Of a DNA stretch of 64,000 nucleotides, positions 1-8,976 are shown piece by piece. The notes beneath the pieces are model-generated. The model was not told the origin of the DNA, ran no database searches, and saw nothing but the letters and a program-made list of their open reading frames with translations. Within the stretch, counting starts at the first letter, position 1. The number at the start of each line of letters is the position of its first letter. The translations under genes were made by a program, and so were the position numbers. Origin of the DNA: Comamonas terrae. Its GTDB lineage: Bacteria; Pseudomonadota; Gammaproteobacteria; Burkholderiales; Burkholderiaceae_C. Location of the stretch: assembly GCF_001544075.1 (NCBI RefSeq), contig NZ_BCNT01000001.1, forward strand, positions 310,001-374,000, in the 5' to 3' direction.

Positions 1-423
1 CATGCGCCAGGACAGCAGCGGCTTGAGCAGCACGCCCATGCACACGCCGGCCAACCACCAGGGCTGGTAGGGCAATAAGAAGAGGATCAGCCAGTAGACG
101 GCAAAAACCATAGCTGCCAGCGCGCACCACGCAATCATTCCGAATACAAATCGCACCCAATCCCTTGGATGACAAGCGCGAGGCGCTATTCTTTTCCCTA
201 TCGCCCCCAGCGCCTTGCCCATGTAGACCACGGGGTGCAGCCATGCGGGCGGCTCGCCCCAGAGCCGGTCGAGCAGCAAGGCCACCAGCACGGCGATCAG
301 CGCGCACAGCACGTTCTGCGACCACAGGATGGCCGCCTCCGGCGCGGCCATGAGCGCCCGGTACAGCCAGCCCAGCGGGCTGAACGACCAGGCCAGCAGT
401 TCCGTCCAGGTGATCGTCGTCAT
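1..423 (-). CDS. cbiB: Adenosylcobinamide-phosphate synthase CbiB/CobD, 5' part
   Basis: This is the N-terminal 141 codons of the membrane enzyme that joins adenosylcobyric acid to (R)-1-aminopropanol (phosphate). The frame stays open to the left edge, so the 3' end is outside the window. Recognisable family sequence is LLDRLWGEPPAWLHPVVYMG at about residues 50-69, between hydrophobic segments near residues 33-50 and 92-118. The start ATG overlaps the bluB stop in an ATGA arrangement, which fixes the start and implies translational coupling. It is the last visible gene of the cobalamin operon. The stretch coding residues about 70-107 is poorer in GC than its surroundings and resembles a palindromic repeat; see findings. 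Confidence 0.88.
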   Translation of the reverse strand, partial: MTTITWTELLAWSFSPLGWLYRALMAAPEAAILWSQNVLCALIAVLVALLLDRLWGEPPAWLHPVVYMGKALGAIGKRIAPRACHPRDWVRFVFGMIAWCALAAMVFAVYWLILFLLPYQPWWLAGVCMGVLLKPLLSWRM

Positions 424-1118
424 GCCGCGGGCGGCTCCTCGGTCCAGACATCGTCCATCAGCATGTCCTGCAGTGGTGCGCGGCAGGCCCATTTCTCCTG
501 CTGCAGCATGGGCTCCGCATAGTAGGCTTCGACGGGCCCCAGGCACAGCACGCCCAGCGGGTGCGCGCCGGCGGGCATGCGCAGCAGCGCGGCCAGCGCC
601 TGCGGTTCGAAGATAGACACCCAGCCCATGCCCAGCCCCTCGGCGCGCACGGCCAGCCACAGGTTCTCGATGGCGCAAGCGGTGCTGGCGATGTCCATCT
701 CGGGCAGCGTGCGGCGGCCGAAGATATGCGCCTCGCGCCCCGGCGGCATGGCCACCACCAGCACCTCGGCCGCATCGAGCACGCCCTGCACCTTGAGCTT
801 CATGAAATCCTGCTCGCGCTCGCCCAGCGCCTGGGCGGTGCGCACGCGCTCCTCCTCGACCAGCGCATGGATGCCCTCGCGCAGCGCGCGGCTCTTGACG
901 CGGATAAAGCGCCACGGCTGCATGAAGCCCACGCTGGGCGCATGGTGCGCGGCGCGCAGCAGGCGCAGCAGCACCTCCTCGGCTACGGTGCCGCCGGCAA
1001 AGTGGCGCATGTCGCGCCGCTCGTAGATGGCGCGGTAGACGGCGGCGCGCTCGGCCTCGGTGAAGGGCGTGGCGGCGATCATGCCGGCATGCCTGGCGGG
1101 GGTGGTGTTGTCGGCCAT
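420..1118 (-). CDS. bluB: 5,6-dimethylbenzimidazole synthase BluB
   Basis: BluB is a nitroreductase-fold, oxygen-dependent enzyme that cannibalises FMNH2 to make 5,6-dimethylbenzimidazole, the lower ligand of cobalamin. The 232-residue protein has the family's early RRDMRHF motif (about residues 34-40, FMN phosphate binding) and the segment HHAPSVGFMQPWRFI. The C-terminal half has IENLWLAVRAEGLGMGWVS, as in known BluB proteins. It lies between ogt and cbiB in the B12 operon and overlaps cbiB by 4 nt. Presence with cobU and cbiB means the cell can make and attach its own lower ligand. A general nitroreductase is the main alternative, but operon context and length favour BluB. Confidence 0.93.
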   Translation of the reverse strand: MADNTTPARHAGMIAATPFTEAERAAVYRAIYERRDMRHFAGGTVAEEVLLRLLRAAHHAPSVGFMQPWRFIRVKSRALREGIHALVEEERVRTAQALGEREQDFMKLKVQGVLDAAEVLVVAMPPGREAHIFGRRTLPEMDIASTACAIENLWLAVRAEGLGMGWVSIFEPQALAALLRMPAGAHPLGVLCLGPVEAYYAEPMLQQEKWACRAPLQDMLMDDVWTEEPPAA

Positions 1119-1151
1119 GGTTCGATTGTGAGCCTTTATGGCGCCTGCCGC

Positions 1152-1685
1152 TCAGCCGGCATCCGCGATCCAGTCGCGCTGCACCGCACCGCCCTCCAGC
1201 GCCAGCAGCGCCTGCTTGCGCGGCAGGCCGCCGCCAAAGCCGGTGAGGCTGCCGTCGCTGCCGATCACGCGGTGGCAGGGCACGACGATGGAGACCTTGT
1301 TCTGCCCGTTGGCCGCCGCCACGGCGCGCGTGGCCGTGGGCCGGCCGATGGCGCGCGCCTGCTCGGCATAGCTGCGCGTGTGGCCATAGGGAATCTGCAG
1401 CAGCGCCTGCCAGGCCGCGAGCTGGAACGGCGTGCCCACCAGGTCCAGCGGCACGCCGAAGCGCTGCCGCCGCCCCGCAAAATACTCGGCCAGCTCCACG
1501 GCCAGCTGGTCATGAGTGGCGTTCCTGCCTTCCTGCGCCGGGCCGCCGCGCGCGGCCTCGACCTGTGCCAATTCCCGACCTATACGCTGCTGGGTGTCGA
1601 ACTCGAGCAGGCACAGGCCCCGGTCCGACGCCACGGCCAGCATCTCGCCCAGCGGCGTGGGCAGGTGGCAGCAGAGCAATGCCAC
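1152..1685 (-). CDS. ogt: Methylated-DNA--protein-cysteine methyltransferase (Ogt type)
   Basis: Suicide repair protein that moves the alkyl group from O6-alkylguanine to its own cysteine. The active-site motif PCHRVIG is followed by the family tail GSDGSLTGFGGGLPRK, and the helix-turn-helix part IPYGHTRSYAEQARAIG precedes it. I use the GTG at 1685, five codons past the cobO stop, with a GAGG-type ribosome site just upstream; this gives 178 residues beginning before HLPTPLGEML. An ATG at 1736 is also open, but it would overlap cobO by 47 nt and add a tail with no family look. A DNA-repair gene inside a cobalamin operon is odd, though it may simply be transcribed as a passenger. Confidence 0.9.
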   Translation of the reverse strand: MALLCCHLPTPLGEMLAVASDRGLCLLEFDTQQRIGRELAQVEAARGGPAQEGRNATHDQLAVELAEYFAGRRQRFGVPLDLVGTPFQLAAWQALLQIPYGHTRSYAEQARAIGRPTATRAVAAANGQNKVSIVVPCHRVIGSDGSLTGFGGGLPRKQALLALEGGAVQRDWIADAG

Positions 1686-1689
1686 AGCC

Positions 1690-2259
1690 TCAGTCCTCGA
1701 TGCCGCGCTGGGCCGGAATGCCGGCCTGGAAGGCATGCTTGACCAGCTTCATCTCGGTCACCGTGTCGGCGACATCGATGATCTCCTGCGGGCAGCGCCG
1801 GCCGGTCAGGCAGACATGCACCCCCCTGGGCCGCGCGGCCAGCGTGTCCAGCACCTCCTGCAGCGGCAGCCAGCCGTAGATCAGCGGATAGGTGATTTCG
1901 TCGAGCACGACCAGGAAATACTCGCCGCCCAGGATCGCGGCCCTGGCCTTTTCCCAGCCGTCTCGCGCCAGCTGGCCCGACTGCTCCAGGTCCTTGCTCT
2001 TCCAGCTGAAGCCGTCGCCCAGGCCCTCGATGGGCAGGCCCACCTGGTCGGCCAGGCGATGCTCGCCAAAGCGCGCCGTGGGCACCTTCATGAACTGGAA
2101 CACCTTGACGGCCTTGCCCCGGCCGGTGGCGCGGAAGGCCAGGCCGAAGGCCGCCGTGCTCTTGCCCTTGCCGTCGCCGGTGTTGACGATGACCAGGCCG
2201 CGGCGCTCGCCCTCGGGCTTCTCGTAGGGCTTCTCGGTGGGAGGGGTTTCGATCTGCAT
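1690..2259 (-). CDS. cobO: Cob(I)yrinic acid a,c-diamide adenosyltransferase
   Basis: Corrinoid adenosyltransferase of the CobA/CobO/BtuR family, which uses ATP to attach the 5'-deoxyadenosyl ligand to cob(I)alamin-type corrinoids. The 189-residue protein has the P-loop [10 protein letters not shown] at residues 26-35 and the family segments [26 protein letters not shown] and [11 protein letters not shown]. Its length is typical. The ATG at 2259 has a strong GGAAAGGAA ribosome site 2-10 nt upstream. It lies 14 nt after btuD and its stop abuts the GTG of ogt. Confidence 0.96.
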   Translation of the reverse strand: MQIETPPTEKPYEKPEGERRGLVIVNTGDGKGKSTAAFGLAFRATGRGKAVKVFQFMKVPTARFGEHRLADQVGLPIEGLGDGFSWKSKDLEQSGQLARDGWEKARAAILGGEYFLVVLDEITYPLIYGWLPLQEVLDTLAARPRGVHVCLTGRRCPQEIIDVADTVTEMKLVKHAFQAGIPAQRGIED

Positions 2260-2273
2260 GGTTTCCTTTCCAG

Positions 2274-3068
2274 TCAATTGCGCATCGTGCGCGGCAGGGC
2301 CAGCCACTGGCCGTCGAGCTGCCGCACCTGGATGCGGTGCTCGAACACGGCCTCCAGCGCGGCATGGGTGGCGGGGTCGGCGCAGGCGCCGTGGTGCACG
2401 GCCCGGCCGGCCTGCAGGATGAGCATGTCGTCGGCCTGCAGCGCCACCGACAGCTCGTGCAGCACGCTGACCACGGTGGTGCCCCGGGCCACCAGCGCGC
2501 GCACGATGAGCATCCAGTCGGCCTGGTGCGGCGGATCGAGGTTGGCCAGCGGCTCGTCCATCAGCAGCACCTTCGCCTGCACGGCCAGCGCGCGGGCCAG
2601 CAGCACGCGCTGGCGCTCGCCGCCCGACAGCTCGGCCAGCGGCCGGTGGCGCCAGTCCCAGGCCTGGGTGGCCTGCAGGCACCGGCGCACCACGGCATGG
2701 TCCTCGTCGCTGGGCGAGGCCAGCCAGGCCTGGTGCGGCAGCCGGCCCAGCATGGCCACGTCGTAGCTGGTCAGCTCGTCGGTGGCGGTCTCGTTCTGGC
2801 CCAGCCAGGCCAGCGCTCGTGCGCGCTCGCGGCGCGGCCAGCGCTGCAGGGGCTGGCCTTGCAGCTGCACCCCGCCCTGCAGCGCATGCGCGGGCCACAG
2901 CCCGCACAGCACCTTGAGCAGCGAGGACTTGCCCGCGCCGTTGGGGCCGACGATGCTGGTCCAGCGACCCGTGGCAAAGCGCGCCGTCACGCCGTGCAGG
3001 ATGGGCTTGCGGTGCACCCGGGCGCTGACCTGTTCGGCCGCGATGGCGGTCTGGGGCATGGCGCTCAT
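2274..3068 (-). CDS. btuD: Cobalamin ABC transporter ATPase BtuD
   Basis: ATP-binding subunit of the vitamin B12 importer, 264 residues. Walker [10 protein letters not shown] is at residues 41-49, the signature [15 protein letters not shown] follows, then Walker [12 protein letters not shown] and the switch histidine in SVLHELS. The ATG at 3068 overlaps the btuC stop (ATGA), so translation is coupled; a second ATG lies three codons later. The general FecE/BtuD family also carries heme and siderophores. The riboswitch and the surrounding cob genes decide for a corrinoid substrate. Confidence 0.93.
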   Translation of the reverse strand: MSAMPQTAIAAEQVSARVHRKPILHGVTARFATGRWTSIVGPNGAGKSSLLKVLCGLWPAHALQGGVQLQGQPLQRWPRRERARALAWLGQNETATDELTSYDVAMLGRLPHQAWLASPSDEDHAVVRRCLQATQAWDWRHRPLAELSGGERQRVLLARALAVQAKVLLMDEPLANLDPPHQADWMLIVRALVARGTTVVSVLHELSVALQADDMLILQAGRAVHHGACADPATHAALEAVFEHRIQVRQLDGQWLALPRTMRN

Positions 3069-4072
3069 CCCAGGCCTCCGCCCGCGGTGCGGCGGTGCAT
3101 GCGCCACAGCAGGTAGGTGCCGCCCAGCGCCGCGGTGAGCACGCCCACGGGCAGCTCCTGCGGCGCGATCAGCCAGCGCGCCAGGATGTCGGCCGCCAGC
3201 AGCAGCACGCCGCCCATGGCGCTGGCCAGGAGAATGCTGCGGCCATGGCCCACGCGCACCAGGCTGCGCACCAGGTGCGGCGCAGCCAGGCCCACGAAGG
3301 CAATCAATCCCGTCTGCGCCACCGAGGTGCCCGTGGCCAGCGCCAGCACCAGCACCAGGCCATAGCGCATGGGCGCCAGCGGCAGGCCCAGGCTGTGCGC
3401 CGTGGCCTCGCCCAGCGTCAGCCCGTCGAGCACGCGCGAGAAGGCCCAGGCTCCCAGCGAACACAGCAGCCACACGGCCAGCATCAGCGCGCAGCCGCTC
3501 CAGCCCACGAAGGCCGAGGTGCCGAGCACGAAGCTCTGCATGGCCTGCAGGATGTCGGGGTGGCGCAGCTCGATCAGGTCGCGCACGGCGCCCAGCACCA
3601 CGCCGACGATCACGCCCGCCAGCAGCAGGCGCAGCGTGCTCTGCACATTGCGCGCCAGCGCCACCGTCAGCAGCACGGCGCCGGCGGCGCCCGCGAAGGC
3701 CATGCCGGTCATGCCCAGGCGGTGCCAGATGTCCAGGCCGGTGAGCGCCGTGCCCATGGCCACCAGGCCGATGGCGCTGCCCAGCGCCGCGCCGGCCGCG
3801 CTGCCCAGCAGATAGGGCTCGGCCAACGGGTTGCGGAACAGCCCCTGCGCCACCGCGCCCGCCAGCCCCAGCAGCGCGCCGGCCAGCCAGGCGCCGGCCG
3901 AGCGCGGCAGGCGGATGTCGGTCACGATCTGCCAGGCCACCGGGTCGTCGCGCATGCGCAGCACGCTCTCCCAGCCGGTGCTGCCCACGCTGGCGCCCAC
4001 GGCCAGCATCAGTGCGGTCATTGCGGCCAGCACCAGTGCCAGCCAGCGGCTGCGGGCCAGACCCGGGCCCAT
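3065..4072 (-). CDS. btuC: Cobalamin ABC transporter permease BtuC
   Basis: FecCD/BtuC-type inner-membrane permease with about ten hydrophobic segments. Family landmarks are [19 protein letters not shown] near residues 50-68, [15 protein letters not shown], and the cytoplasmic loop [17 protein letters not shown] that contacts the ATPase. I chose the ATG at 4072 (335 residues). A GTG at 4090 that overlaps the btuF stop (GTGA) is an equal alternative and would add six residues. The gene lies between btuF and btuD and overlaps btuD by 4 nt. Confidence 0.92.
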   Translation of the reverse strand: MGPGLARSRWLALVLAAMTALMLAVGASVGSTGWESVLRMRDDPVAWQIVTDIRLPRSAGAWLAGALLGLAGAVAQGLFRNPLAEPYLLGSAAGAALGSAIGLVAMGTALTGLDIWHRLGMTGMAFAGAAGAVLLTVALARNVQSTLRLLLAGVIVGVVLGAVRDLIELRHPDILQAMQSFVLGTSAFVGWSGCALMLAVWLLCSLGAWAFSRVLDGLTLGEATAHSLGLPLAPMRYGLVLVLALATGTSVAQTGLIAFVGLAAPHLVRSLVRVGHGRSILLASAMGGVLLLAADILARWLIAPQELPVGVLTAALGGTYLLWRMHRRTAGGGLG

Positions 4073-4086
4073 GTCGCTCGGGGCAT

Positions 4087-5001
4087 TCACTTGGCGGAGC
4101 CCAGTGTGGCCGCCAGGCAGCGCGCCATCAATCGCGCCGCCTCGGCCATGCGCGGGCCGGGGCGCACGATGATGTCGGCCTCGTCCTGCGCAAACACGCA
4201 GACGCGCTGGTGCTTCACCGCCGCCAGCCGTTCCCATCCCGGATAAGACGAGGCCACCTGCATGCTGCGGCTGCCCATCATGATCACGTCGGGGTTGGCG
4301 CGCAGCAGGAATTCCGGGCTCAGGCGCGGAAACGGCCCCAGCTCGGGCGGCACCACGTTGCGCACGCCCAGGCGGGCCAGCGTCTCGCCGATGAAGGACT
4401 GCGGTCCGGCGGCATACGGCCCGCGGTTGACCTCGAAATAGACGCGGGCGTTTTTCGCCGACGCGGGCACGGACTGTGCAGCCGCATCCACGCCGGCATT
4501 GATCTCTCGCCAGACCTTTTCCGCCTCGGCCTCGGGCACGCCCAGCAGGCGCGCCAGCCGCGCCAGCGCCTTGTGCACGCCCTGCTGCGAATTGACCTCG
4601 ACCACAACGACCTGGAGGCCCAGCGCCTCCAGGCGGTCTGCCACGCGGGCCGCTCGCGACAGCAGCACCACGTCGGGCTTCATGGCCACCACGGCCTCGA
4701 TGTTGGGATCTATGCCGCCGCCCAGCACCGGCAGCTTGCGCACCGATGCGGGCCAGTTCGAATAGCGATCAACCCCCACGAGACGGTCGCACATCTGCAG
4801 CGCGCAGACGCTTTCGGTCAGCGAAGGCAGCAGGCTCACGATGCGCTGCGGGTTGCGGGGCAGCTCGATGGTCCGGCCCCGGTCGTCGGTAACGGCCTGG
4901 GGCGCCACCAGCGGCACGGCCGCAGCCGAAGCCGCCAGGCCACACAGCGCCAGTGCCGCAGCACCGCGCATCCACCAGCGGCTGTATACGGATTTCTTCA
5001 T
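4087..5001 (-). CDS. btuF: Periplasmic cobalamin-binding protein BtuF
   Basis: Substrate-binding protein of the B12 importer, 304 residues. A signal peptide is clear: a short basic start, then a hydrophobic run ending ASAAA near residue 28. The mature part begins with the usual DDRGRTIELPRNPQRIVSLL and contains SLTESVCAL, VGVDRYSNWPASV and IEAVVAMKPDVVLL, the hallmarks of type III periplasmic binding proteins for corrinoids and iron chelates. Its ATG at 5001 overlaps the cobU stop (ATGA). Position between cobU and btuC supports corrinoid specificity. Confidence 0.94.
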   Translation of the reverse strand: MKKSVYSRWWMRGAAALALCGLAASAAAVPLVAPQAVTDDRGRTIELPRNPQRIVSLLPSLTESVCALQMCDRLVGVDRYSNWPASVRKLPVLGGGIDPNIEAVVAMKPDVVLLSRAARVADRLEALGLQVVVVEVNSQQGVHKALARLARLLGVPEAEAEKVWREINAGVDAAAQSVPASAKNARVYFEVNRGPYAAGPQSFIGETLARLGVRNVVPPELGPFPRLSPEFLLRANPDVIMMGSRSMQVASSYPGWERLAAVKHQRVCVFAQDEADIIVRPGPRMAEAARLMARCLAATLGSAK

Positions 5002-5594
5002 TTCAGTTGCAAAGGCAGGCCTGCAGCCATCAAAGTCACGCGGTCGCAGGCCGCTGCCACCTGCTGGTTCAACGTGCCCAGCGCATCGACAAAGGCACGC
5101 ACGTCGGCGCCCAGCGGAATCACGCCCAGGCCGATCTCGTTGCTGACCAGTATCACCGGGCCCGGCGCCTGCGAAAGCGCTTTCAGAAAAAGAGCATCCT
5201 GCGCTTTCCAGGACTGCGCTGGAGGCTTTTTTTGCCCATGCTCTTCCATGGCCGGCATCAGCCAGTTGGTCAGCCACAGCGTCAGGCAGTCGACGACCAG
5301 CAGGCGGTGCGGCGCGCTGTGCACGGCCAGCACGGCCGCCAGGTCGCGCGGCTCCTCGATGGTGGCCATGCCCGGCACGCGCTCGGCCCGGTCGCGCTGG
5401 TGGCGGGCAATGCGCGCATGCATTTCCGCATCCCAGGCCTGGCCGGTGGCCACCAGGGCGGCTTCGCGGCCGGCAGCGCCGGCCAGCCAGTCGCGGGCCA
5501 GCAGCTCGGCACGGCGCGACTTGCCGCTTTTCTGGCCGCCCACGATGAGTTCGGTCCGCGGCATGGAGATTGATGATGAGGACGGCTGATTCAT
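4998..5594 (-). CDS. cobU: Adenosylcobinamide kinase / adenosylcobinamide-phosphate guanylyltransferase
   Basis: Bifunctional CobU/CobP, which phosphorylates adenosylcobinamide and then adds GMP, the step before lower-ligand attachment. In the 198-residue protein, the P-loop GGQKSGKS is at residues 19-26 and the family motifs ALVATGQAWDAEM, LVVDCLTLWLTNWL and PVILVSNEIGLGVIP are all present. The segment near residues 119-142 is coded by DNA that resembles the region's palindromic repeats; it sits in a loop that varies in this family. The start overlaps nothing: cbiA ends 15 nt upstream. Confidence 0.95.
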   Translation of the reverse strand: MNQPSSSSISMPRTELIVGGQKSGKSRRAELLARDWLAGAAGREAALVATGQAWDAEMHARIARHQRDRAERVPGMATIEEPRDLAAVLAVHSAPHRLLVVDCLTLWLTNWLMPAMEEHGQKKPPAQSWKAQDALFLKALSQAPGPVILVSNEIGLGVIPLGADVRAFVDALGTLNQQVAAACDRVTLMAAGLPLQLK

Positions 5595-5609
5595 GTTGGC
5601 TACGGATTC

Positions 5610-7019
5610 TCAGGCCGCTGCGCCCAGCAGGCGCGCAACGGCGCGCGGGCAGGACGCAAACCAGGCATGGAAATAGCTGGCTTGCACGCTGCCGTGCCGG
5701 TACAGGGCCTCGCCGCGGTCGGCCTGCACGGCGGCACCGGGCCGGCTGCTGCGCCCTGTCTGCTGCATTGCGGTTTCCAGGCGGCTGTAGTGGAAAGTAT
5801 GCCCGCGCAGAACCCCGCCGGGCAGCTCCAGCTGCTGCATGCCCAGGCCCGCAAGGCGGCTTTGCATATGCACCTGCCCTGGCAGCAGGCCCCACAGGCG
5901 CTGGGTATGGCCCGCCGTGTCCGTCACGGATTCGCACAGGGCCAGCATGCCGCCGCACTCGGCCCACACCGGCCTGCCTGCACCGATATGCTGGGCCAGA
6001 TCCGCGCGCAAGCCGGTGTTGGCCTGCAATGCAGGAGCATGCAGCTCCGGGTAGCCGCCCGGCAGCCACAGCGCATCGCAGGACGGAAGCCTGTCGCCTG
6101 CCAGCGGCGAGAAAAATGCCAGGCGCGCGCCCATGGCGCGCAGGCAGTCCAGGTTGGCCGGGTAGATAAAGGCAAAGGCCGCATCGCGCGCCACCGCAAT
6201 GGTGCGGCCCGTCAGCCGGGGCGCGATGGCCGGAGGCTGCTCCGCAGCCTGCGACGGCAAGGCAAGGTCGACCGCCCAGTCCTGCCAGCTGGCCTGCCCC
6301 GAGTCGGCCTTCCATGGCCGCTGGCCCAGCGGCGTGCGGGCCAGGGCATCGGCTGCGGCGTCCAGGCGCTGCAGGGCGTCGCCCAGCTCGTGCGCGGCCA
6401 CCAGCCCCAGATGGCGCTCCGGCAGCAAGGCCGCCTTTTTCTGCGGGCCTTCCAGGGTGATGCCCTCCAGGGCACCCTGCCAGGCCTGGGGGTCGCGCAG
6501 CCCTTGCCGCAGCAGATCGGCATGGTGGCTGCTGGCCACGCGGTTGGCCACCAGCCCGGCCCAGCGCAGGCCGGGCTGGTAGTGCTGCAGGCCGTAGGCC
6601 ACGGCGCCGAAGGTGCCCGCCATGGCCGAGGCGTCGACCACGGCCAGCACCGGCAGGCCCAGCAGGCGGGCCAGATCGGCCGCGCTGGGGCTGCCGTCGA
6701 ACAGACCCATCACGCCCTCCACCAGGATCAGGTCGGCCTCCTGCGCCGCCGCCTGCAGCCGCGCATGGATATCGGCCTCGCCTGTCATCCACAGATCGAC
6801 CGAATGCACGGGCGCGCCGCTGGCCAGCTCGTGCCAGTAGGGGTCGAGAAAGTCCGGCCCGCACTTGAACACGCGCACCTTGCGGCCCTGGCGGCTGTGC
6901 AGCCGCGCCAGGGCCGCCGTCAGCGTGGTCTTGCCCTGGCCCGAGGCCGTGGAGGCGATCAGCAGCGCCGGGCATTGCCGCACGGCAGGCGTTGTTTGCA
7001 TCATGGGCGCAGCACTCAT
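5610..7019 (-). CDS. cbiA: Cobyrinate a,c-diamide synthase
   Basis: CbiA/CobB amidates the a and c side chains of the corrin ring using glutamine and ATP. The N-terminal dethiobiotin-synthetase-like domain has the P-loop STASGQGKTTL and the CGPDFLDP motif. The C-terminal class-I glutamine amidotransferase domain has its nucleophile in WAECGGMLAL and the GHTFHYS segment. I use the ATG at 7019 (469 residues), 14 nt after the btuB stop; an ATG at 7052 would overlap btuB. This is a ring-tailoring enzyme, so the cell probably has corrin-ring synthesis genes elsewhere or salvages incomplete corrinoids. Confidence 0.93.
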   Translation of the reverse strand: MSAAPMMQTTPAVRQCPALLIASTASGQGKTTLTAALARLHSRQGRKVRVFKCGPDFLDPYWHELASGAPVHSVDLWMTGEADIHARLQAAAQEADLILVEGVMGLFDGSPSAADLARLLGLPVLAVVDASAMAGTFGAVAYGLQHYQPGLRWAGLVANRVASSHHADLLRQGLRDPQAWQGALEGITLEGPQKKAALLPERHLGLVAAHELGDALQRLDAAADALARTPLGQRPWKADSGQASWQDWAVDLALPSQAAEQPPAIAPRLTGRTIAVARDAAFAFIYPANLDCLRAMGARLAFFSPLAGDRLPSCDALWLPGGYPELHAPALQANTGLRADLAQHIGAGRPVWAECGGMLALCESVTDTAGHTQRLWGLLPGQVHMQSRLAGLGMQQLELPGGVLRGHTFHYSRLETAMQQTGRSSRPGAAVQADRGEALYRHGSVQASYFHAWFASCPRAVARLLGAAA

Positions 7020-7033
7020 CCGGTCTCTACCGC

Positions 7034-8950
7034 TTAGTTGGCCGGCATCCACTTCACGCCGACATAGCCGCTACGCCCTTCCGTGGCATAGGTACGCGCC
7101 AGCTCGTAGTGCTTGTCGGTGAGGTTGTTGATGCGCGCCACCAGGCTCCAGTCGCGGGTCAGCTGCTTTTGCGCGGTCAGATGCCACAGGGTGTAGCCGC
7201 CCAGCACGTTCCTGTTGGCCGCATCGTCAAAGCGGCTGGCCGCAGCCTGCATCTGCGCGCCCAGCGTCCAGCCCATCACCATGGTGTCGGCGGACAGGCT
7301 GGCATAGCGCTTGGCGCGGCGCGCCAGTTGCTTGCCAGTGTCAAGATCGCGCGGATTCTGGAAATCGACCGAGGCCTGCAGGTTCACCTGGCCCATCCTG
7401 GTGGTGCCGGCCAGCGTGATGCCCTCGTAGCGCGCCCTGCCCACGTTGGCATAGCAGCCGCCGAAGGGGCTGCCGTCGTTGCCTACGCAGATGCCGGTAC
7501 CGCCCGCCCAGTTGATGAGGTTGGTCACATTGTTGCGGTAGACCGTGGCCGAGAAGCTGTCGCTGCCCTTGCCCCACTTCAGGCCCAGCTCCACGTTGCG
7601 GCCTTTTTCGGGCTGCAGCGCGGAGTCGCCATACATGCTGAAGCGCTGGTACAGCGTGGGTGCGCGGAAGGCCGTGCCGGCGGACGCCGTGGCACGCCAG
7701 TGGGGCAGGAACTCGTAGCCGTAGGCCGCGCTGCCCGTGGTGTGGCCGCCGAACTCGCTGTCGCGGTCATGGCGGGCGTTGAGCTGCAGCGTGTGCTTGC
7801 CGACATGCAGGCCATAGCCCAGCGACAGCGCGTTCTGGAAACGCGTGCGGTCGATATCGCCATTGACCAGCTTGTCCTCGCGGCGCTCCAATGCGGCCGT
7901 CAGCGTCTGGGCACCCAGCTTCCAGGTGTTCTGGAACAGGTAGTTGTGCAGGCGCGTGTCGGTCTTGTAAGGAGAGGGCCGGGTCTCGTAGTAGTCGCGC
8001 GATTGCGTGTATTGCAGCCGGGTGCTGTAGATATCGCTCCACTGGGCCTGCCAGTTCAGGCCCAGGGCCTGCATCTTGCTGATGCTGCGGTCGTCGGCCT
8101 TGCTGACGTCATAGCCGGAGTTCATGTAGCTCTCCAGCGCCGTGGCCTCGATCCGCTGGCCCTGCGCGATCTGGTAGCCGATGCGGGCGTTGAAGGCGTT
8201 GTTGCGGTAGCCGTCCGCATCCGGGTTGGCCGTGGCGATGGTGCGTGCGTTGAAGCCGTTGCTGCCGGCGTGCGATGCCCCCAGGCTGTAGTCCCAGCCG
8301 TTGTGGCCACCGCTGATACCGGTCTGTGCCGTGACCGTGCCGCGGCTGCCCCAGCCCATGCCGATATAGGGCCTGGGCTTGCCCTCGCCTTTCCTGGTGA
8401 AGATCTGCACCACGCCGCCGATGGCATCCGAGCCGTAAACCGCCGCCGCGGGGCCGCGCAGCACCTCGATGCGGTCGATGGCTTCGAGCGGAATGGCCTG
8501 CCACGAAGCGCCGCCCGTGGACTGGGAGTCGACGCGCACGCCGTCGACATAGACGGCCGTGAAGCGGTTGTCCGCGCCGCGCAGATAGAGGCTGGTGGAG
8601 GCGCCGGGGCCGCCGTTGCGCACCATCTGCACGCCCGGCAGGCGCGAGAGCACATCGGCCACGCCGGCCGCGCCGCTGGTTTCCATGGTCTCGCGGTCCA
8701 CGATGGACATATCGGCCACCAGATCGGACAGGGGCTGCTCGATGCGGTTGGCCGTCACCACCGTCTCGGCCATGGAAGCCGTATCGGCCAGCGCCACCCC
8801 CTGGGCACCCTGGGCCAAGACCGCGGGTGCAGCCAGGCAGGCCGCCGCAGCGGCCAGCAGGGAGGGACGGAAGGAAAAAGCAGCAGGGGCGCGCGCAGCC
8901 AGGGCCGCCTGTGCAGCGGACGCGCACTCGGGCAAGGATTGCAGACTCAT
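7034..8950 (-). CDS. btuB: TonB-dependent vitamin B12 outer-membrane receptor BtuB
   Basis: Outer-membrane corrinoid receptor, 638 residues from the ATG at 8950. A hydrophobic signal segment ending in an APAVLAQ-like site is followed by the TonB box ETVVTA. The plug domain contains VLSRLPGVQMVRNGG and the segment IDRIEVLRGPAAAVYGSDAIGG. The C-terminus RSGYVGVKWMPAN looks like a final beta strand, although it does not end in phenylalanine. The gene directly follows the cobalamin riboswitch. No strong ribosome site precedes the ATG, and the frame is open further upstream, so the start is less sure than the identity. TonB-dependent uptake feeds BtuFCD encoded downstream. Confidence 0.94.
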   Translation of the reverse strand: MSLQSLPECASAAQAALAARAPAAFSFRPSLLAAAAACLAAPAVLAQGAQGVALADTASMAETVVTANRIEQPLSDLVADMSIVDRETMETSGAAGVADVLSRLPGVQMVRNGGPGASTSLYLRGADNRFTAVYVDGVRVDSQSTGGASWQAIPLEAIDRIEVLRGPAAAVYGSDAIGGVVQIFTRKGEGKPRPYIGMGWGSRGTVTAQTGISGGHNGWDYSLGASHAGSNGFNARTIATANPDADGYRNNAFNARIGYQIAQGQRIEATALESYMNSGYDVSKADDRSISKMQALGLNWQAQWSDIYSTRLQYTQSRDYYETRPSPYKTDTRLHNYLFQNTWKLGAQTLTAALERREDKLVNGDIDRTRFQNALSLGYGLHVGKHTLQLNARHDRDSEFGGHTTGSAAYGYEFLPHWRATASAGTAFRAPTLYQRFSMYGDSALQPEKGRNVELGLKWGKGSDSFSATVYRNNVTNLINWAGGTGICVGNDGSPFGGCYANVGRARYEGITLAGTTRMGQVNLQASVDFQNPRDLDTGKQLARRAKRYASLSADTMVMGWTLGAQMQAAASRFDDAANRNVLGGYTLWHLTAQKQLTRDWSLVARINNLTDKHYELARTYATEGRSGYVGVKWMPAN

Positions 8951-8976
8951 TGAAAGCAACAAATGGGAATACCCGT

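Noticed and set aside
1690..2907. Reading cobO as the end of a 405-residue fusion protein
   Set aside because: The extra N-terminal part is antisense-like low complexity inside btuD, and a strong ribosome site marks the normal cobO start at 2259.
4087..6975. Reading btuF as the end of a 962-residue protein
   Set aside because: The upstream part overlaps cobU and cbiA in another frame; the signal peptide start at 5001 is clear.
5667..8953. Long plus-strand frames opposite cbiA and btuB
   Set aside because: They are shadows of strongly supported minus-strand genes and would place coding sequence against the riboswitch-led operon.
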